Source: Acephala macrosclerotiorum
Taxonomy: Eukaryota; Ascomycota; Leotiomycetes; Helotiales; Mollisiaceae
Length of the DNA: 64,000 bases
Assembly (NCBI GenBank): GCA_014904845.1
Contig: MU119203.1
Span: forward strand, 248,001-312,000
Direction of reading: 5' to 3'
Shown: positions 59,256-64,000 of the stretch, piece by piece
Numbering within the stretch: the first letter of the stretch is position 1
Layout of the letters: the number at the start of each line of letters is the position of its first letter
Made by a program: the position numbers and the translations under genes
Notes under the pieces: model-generated
Told to the model about the DNA's origin: nothing
Database searches by the model: none
The model's input: the letters and a program-made list of their open reading frames with translations, nothing else

Positions 59256-59326
59256 GACGACTCGAACTTTGAAATAATATAAAGCTTTTAATCGCACCGG
59301 CTCCGCCGGCGCGAGTAGGGGCGTTC
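59249..59326 (+). repeat. Direct repeat, right copy (GC-rich, less altered)
   Basis: It matches 57,207-57,300 in order and orientation but keeps the C/G bases lost in the left copy; the GC-rich sequence continues to about 59,420 (CGCTACAACCCCCTCACG). It looks like the original form of the element. Confidence 0.8.
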
Positions 59327-59428
59327 CCCCGCTACAACCCCCTCACGTGGGGCTGGAGCTGCTCTACGGGGAGCTTTATCCCTTCGTCCGGTGAGACATT
59401 GCCAGCGCTAGCAGGGGGGGCTCGCACA

Positions 59429-59507
59429 GACAGCACGGCATAATATTATGTAGCTTTACACACAATTTTATGAGCAAAATACATTATTTGAATGGAATCG
59501 CGTTCAG
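59429..59507. repeat. Terminal inverted repeat, left arm
   Basis: This arm starts GACAGCACGGCATAATAT and ends at AATGGAATCGCGTTCA. It is the reverse complement of 63,923-64,000 with about a dozen differences. Confidence 0.8.
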
Positions 59508-59837
59508 TATTCTCCTTTTTGATAAAGTGGTATATTACAAAATACACACTTTTCAATTGATCGTTTTACTATATTTTTTATTACTTTTTTTAAGACTTTT
59601 TTATACTTTAATTGATATGAATACTAAGTACAAATATTTCGTTTAGTACGCTTTTTTCAATAGTGTAAATATTGTAAATTAAAATTAAATACTTTTTTCT
59701 TTTTTAAATTGATTTGTAATTACTATATTTTTGCTTTTTTAGAGTATTTTAAAAGTTTACAATAAAACAATATACGAAATTGTAAGTATGTAAAAAGTTT
59801 TTCGATATATAATCGATACAATTTATATGCATTTTGT

Positions 59838-60020
59838 CGATATATAAAGATTTAAATGATATTAAACGAATTATTAAATACTAAGATCTCTGTTTTATAT
59901 TTTGTGATTTATTTCGTTTGATGTACTTTCTTTAAAAGAGAGAGTTTATGTAATTATATAGAAAAAAAAGTTTTGAAATAAACGCGAAATTTAATTGTTA
60001 CGTGATTTGTGAATTAATAC
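59838..60020 (+). repeat. Internal direct repeat, copy 1
   Basis: It is similar over about 180 bp to 62,331-62,513, for example ATTAAATACTAAGAT, TGATTTATTTCGTTT and AACGCGAAATTTAATTGT. Differences are mainly C/T and G/A. It could be part of a nested element's ends or an ancient duplication. Confidence 0.8.
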
Positions 60021-61504
60021 TAGCAATTTTCTCTTTAAAAAGATTAGTTTTTTTCAACGAATTCTTTTCAATAGATTAATTATATATACAAAGAAATAAG
60101 AGCGTTTAGTTTAAAAAGAATGTAAATAGTCAGTTGTCACGTGATTTTCTATTGTTTGAGGTCAAAAATGAAGGATTTCTTTTAATCTCGATGCTTGTAA
60201 TTCTCGGGCCAATTAGAAGTCGCGTATTTAAAATACTAAAAATATCAAAAATCTTAAAAACGAGTGTAAATATCGAAAATATCGATGAACTAAGATTGCA
60301 TCGAACCGATGTATGCGTGATATACGATACACTGGAAATTTGATGTATTCATTTTATGGGAGTATGCTAGTGATGCGAGAAAGTCGAGTAGTTTAATTCA
60401 AGAGCTGGAATCGAGATTTTGTCGGTGTATTGGTATAATGATTTAATGAGTGTTGTATGGCTTAAATTGGTTGGTTGCAATATTATAAGATTATGTCGGT
60501 AATACGAGAGTAAAGGTCGCTATCGTAGTGGCTAATAATAGCGGTCGGATTTGAGTGATTGTATTCGGTCGAGAGTACTAGTGATAATTGTCTTTAGCAG
60601 ATGAAGTACTACTACTTTTAGTGTTGCTGCTCCGGTAATGCATAATTGAAATCGAGTGTAGACTGTCAAGTAGTATCGTAGTGAAACTGTTTATTTCCTA
60701 GGTCGAACAAAGAAATAATGAAGTTATCGATACGGTCGATCAAAAGCTCGTAAGTTGACAGAGCTCGAATGATCGATTGGAGTGCTCGTATGGCGTTAGC
60801 GTATTGTAAAAAGATTGATACAATTGGCGACGAGCTGTAGACAGTAGTAATGGTAACTCGGAGATATGCTATAGGTTCGTAGACGTTGACGTAGACGTAG
60901 AAAAGCGACGGCGAGGTCGAGTCGAGTTTGAGGAAACAGTCTTAGTATAACAGAATGCCATAGAAGGAGATCGACTGTTTGAGAGTTAAAGCGATGGCAA
61001 TGTACTAGAATTGGGCGATTAATAAGTTTAGTATAGAAAACCCTATATAAACTCTATCAGATTATCGATGGTGATATATGTCGAGAGTTTCAAAGAGAAA
61101 ATGGAAAGTCGCAGAATTAAAGTCGGCCATTTCTAGTGGCAGAAACTGGAAATCATTTCGGTGAGTGGTTGACGTCTTTTGTATAAGAAACTCTATACAA
61201 GATCTGTCAAATCTTAAGGCCAATGATTTGCTCCGTTTGCTAGAAGAAATAAGTGCTTTCTCTTTGGTAGAGTGTTCGAATTATCGTAAAATCGATGGAA
61301 TGTTGTCGTAGTTAGTACTTCGATAGATTGTCGTAGAATAGGCTCATTTGCGAGAACTGTAGAATGCTATAATCTCTTGGCAACTTTCTATATATGTATG
61401 CTTGTAGACGTGTTCGTAGAATTCGATTGTAGAAAGCGATCGAGTAAATGATCAATTTACTCGATTATACGGTCGCAAATTCGTAATTATTAATAAAATC
61501 GAGT

Positions 61505-61892
61505 CGTCGTAGAGTGCTCGATGATCGTTTTTATTAAAAGGTTTGTTTCCAAGAAACTTCTAGCAATTTTCTGTAGGGTTTCGAGCTTCGTAGAGTGCTC
61601 GAAGAATTGTAGTTCTCGGTAAAATCGAGCGTTGCAAAGTGCTTAGTAAATTGCTAGTTTATTTTCGAGTTTCGTAGAAGGTTCGAGAGATTATTTGTAG
61701 AGTTCGAGGCTTTGTAGAGTGCTCGAGAGATTATTATTTTCGCTAAAAAGCTTATTTCTAAGAAATTTCTAGCAGTTTTTTGTAGAATTTCGAGCTTCGT
61801 AAAGTGCTCGAATAGTTGTAGGTTCGATCGTGAGATTAATCGATCGAAGAAAGTTGATTTTCGATAGATTCGAGTTTCGTAGAGTGCTCGAA
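61505..61892. repeat. Degenerate repeat array, core TCGTAGAGTGCTCGA
   Basis: Seven variants of TTCGTAGAGTGCTCGA occur at about 61,505, 61,583, 61,628, 61,668, 61,708, 61,793 and 61,870, spaced 40-85 bp. Two have a longer shared leader with AGAAA(C/T)TTCTAGCA (61,552 and 61,759). It has higher GC than its surroundings. Confidence 0.75.
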
Positions 61893-62330
61893 AGGTTGTT
61901 TGATTTCTGCGAAATACAATTAAGTATTTATTGATACGATAGAGCGTAGAATCGATTAATTACGTTTTAGAGCAATAGTAAGATCGCAGAAGATTTGCTT
62001 TTGTTCTTTTGGTAACTCGTAAAAATCGGTCTTTTAGTAATTTAAATAACTACAAACTTCTCTTTTTTTAAGAATAGTAAAGTCGCGAAAGATCTATTTC
62101 TACTTTTTTCAATTGAAAATGATTGTACAATTTATCTGTTTTTAATACAGCGTGAAACTGCTTTCTTTTTTTGAATCGAAAGTAGTAAAATCGCGAAAGA
62201 TCTATTTTTACTCTCTTTCTTTGATTAATCGCAAGTAATCGATTATTTTTTCTTCGATCATTTTACTACTTTGTAGTTAATAGTAATACAATCAATTAAT
62301 TGCACTATTAAACTAATCACTAATTAGTAT

Positions 62331-62513
62331 CGATACACAAGAGTTCAAATAATATCAAACGAATCATTAAATACTAAGATTTTTGTTTCATATTTTATGA
62401 TTTATTTCGTTTAATATACTTTTTTCAAAAAAGAAAATTTACGTAATTATATAAAAGAGAAAATTCTAAAACAAACGCGAAATTTAATTGTTATATAATT
62501 TGTAAATTAATAT
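62331..62513 (+). repeat. Internal direct repeat, copy 2
   Basis: This is the second copy of the repeat at 59,838-60,020, 2.5 kb downstream in the same orientation. Confidence 0.8.
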
Positions 62514-63922
62514 ATTTATATAAATAATATTAATAAGTTAATAAAAAAAAAACTATTAATTTCTAAAAATAAATTTATAGATTTCGTACAACTCTTTAAA
62601 TTGATTTATTAGATTTACATTTTCTATATATTAATTGTAATCGTTAATAAAACAAAGAATCGATAGATTTTTAATCGATTTATTCGCAAATATATATCGT
62701 ATAATTCGTCTATTTATAAACGTTTTTATAGAGCGTTTTCGGATTTTTTTACGAAAATTTTTTATTTTATTTACAATATAAATATTATTATTCTATTAAA
62801 TTAAATAAAGTACATTTTGTATTATTATTATTAAAAAAATATTTTATTTTAATTTTATTATATATTGTATTTTAAATTTTATTAATTCGTTTAAAAACTT
62901 TTTATACGAACGTATTATATTAATTACATCGAAATTACAAATTTGTAATTTTATAAATAAAAATACAAAAATAAAATAATTATTTATATATATTATTAAA
63001 TAATATCGTAAAAAAAGAAAAAAAAAATTTAATACAAAATAATCGATTTTAATAAATTTTAATCAAAGAAAAATATTTTGTAATTTTTTTTCTTGTAAAT
63101 TTCAAAAAAAATTATATAAATATTTGTAATTAGCGATTTCGTAGATTTTATAGTTTTACGTAATTAATTTATTTAATATTTTATAAATATATAAAGATTT
63201 AAAAAAAGAATTAATATAAAAATTAATAAAAAAAAAAAAAATAATATATTTATTAAAATATTATACTATAAATTTATCAATATTTACTTTAAAAAAAAAA
63301 AAATAATATCGTTAAAAAAAAATTTAAAAAATCGAGATTAAAAACTCTATTTTATATTATCAAATCTTATTAAAAAAGAAATAATACTTTTTTTTTTTAT
63401 TATTTTTAAAATAAGAAATATAGTAATATTATTTAATTTACTCAAAATAATAAAACGATATATAATTTGAAATCGAATATAAAAAATCTATATTAAAATT
63501 TGTATTTCAATATATTTCAATTTGAGTTTTTTTATAAATTTCTATATATATAATCGCACTAAAAAACACATATAATTCTTCTATTAATAAATTTGTTTAT
63601 TTTTATATATTTTTTTTGTATTATTTGTAGTTTTTATATATTCGTATATCGATTTATATTTATAATAATCGTTTAAAAAAAGTTTTAAATAAAAAATAAA
63701 TTAAAATAATCGAATAAATATAAATTTTAAAAAAAATAAAAAAATAAAAAAACTTTTATTGATTGTTTAAACTCGATCTAAAAAAACTCGTAAAAAACGT
63801 TTATAATTAATTTAAATCGAAAAAATATATTCTCGAAAAATATTTTTTGATTTGTAAATTGTATTACTAGTATTACTAAAAAGTCGTTCATTAATAGACG
63901 CGTTTCAATAATTGAAACATTT

Positions 63923-64000
63923 TGAACGCGATTCCATTAAAATAATATATATTACTCATAAATTTATATGCAAAAGTACATAATATTATACTGTGCTGTC
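63923..64000. repeat. Terminal inverted repeat, right arm (at window end)
   Basis: This arm reads TGAACGCGATTCCATT... and ends CTGTGCTGTC, the inverse of the left arm. The window stops at its apparent last base, so the target site cannot be seen. Confidence 0.8.

Larger units (their letters stand above)
59429..64000. mobile_element. RIP-degraded DNA transposon with terminal inverted repeats
   Basis: The left end (59,429-59,507, beginning GACAGCACGGCATAATATTATG trimmed to GACAGCACGGCATAATAT) is inverted at 63,923-64,000, where the window ends in CTGTGCTGTC. The arms match over about 79 bp, with shared ATAATATTATGTA, TTTATGAG and AATGGAATCGCGTTCA blocks and mostly transition differences. The interior, about 4.4 kb, is very AT-rich with no long open frame. 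It carries a diverged direct repeat (59,838 / 62,331) and a short repeat array at 61.5-61.9 kb. No transposase is readable, so the superfamily cannot be named. The right end may extend past the window. Confidence 0.75.

Noticed and set aside
60134..60343. 69-codon frame in the AT-rich element
   Set aside because: Biased composition and no motif; chance frame in RIP-altered DNA.

Overview
The window reads as nuclear DNA of a filamentous ascomycete (Pezizomycotina, plausibly Leotiomycetes; the class is an inference). Reasons: genes are split by short introns (about 47-65 bp, some 100-220 bp) with GTANGT-type donors and CTAAC/CTGAC branch sites; fungal-only families are present (2EXR protein, A-T-TR NRPS-like reductase, HET domain joined to near-identical WD40 repeats); and the right end is very AT-rich, with repeat copies that differ largely by C/T and G/A transitions, as expected from repeat-induced point mutation (RIP). 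There are no operons, bacterial signals, CRISPR arrays, or tRNA/rRNA genes that I can support.

Layout. 0.6-6.1 kb: a small secreted protein, mitochondrial COQ3, RIB3 (divergent from COQ3) and a shortened 2EXR gene. 6.1-15.2 kb: about 9 kb without a supportable gene, probably the long regulatory/5' region of the four-finger C2H2 regulator at 15.2-16.6 kb. 17.5-24 kb: a seven-exon A-T-TR carboxylate-reductase-like NRPS (minus) facing a short-chain dehydrogenase (plus), a possible two-gene metabolic unit. 24.4-25.6 kb: fructose-1,6-bisphosphatase. 27-31 kb: an unidentified many-exon fragment and an unidentified seven-exon 463-residue gene. 32.5-36.5 kb: a secreted, probably GPI-anchored serine carboxypeptidase and a protoglobin-like protein. 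36.9-44 kb: a small hypothetical gene, a Dgr2/YMR102C-like WD40 protein, a riboflavin-type DRAP deaminase and a DUF1295 membrane reductase. 45-46.5 kb: decayed or unidentified ORFs. 48-50.1 kb: LCB2, the catalytic subunit of serine palmitoyltransferase.

From about 51 kb the character changes. Three minus-strand, Ser/Pro/Lys-rich genes with broken frames (two of them apparent tandem paralogues with a C2H2-like finger) lead into AT-rich DNA. Inside it lies a GC-normal island with a HET-WD40 gene that lacks a NACHT domain, whose WD repeats contain a sequencing gap, and which is bracketed by a 28-bp inverted repeat. The last 4.6 kb (59,429 to the window end) is bounded by about 79-bp terminal inverted repeats and looks like a RIP-degraded DNA transposon. 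This is a housekeeping-to-accessory transition, with allorecognition/innate-immunity-like content at the accessory end.

All spliced models were built by hand; each was checked for continuous phase and total length divisible by three. Family names come from recognised motifs, not from searches.
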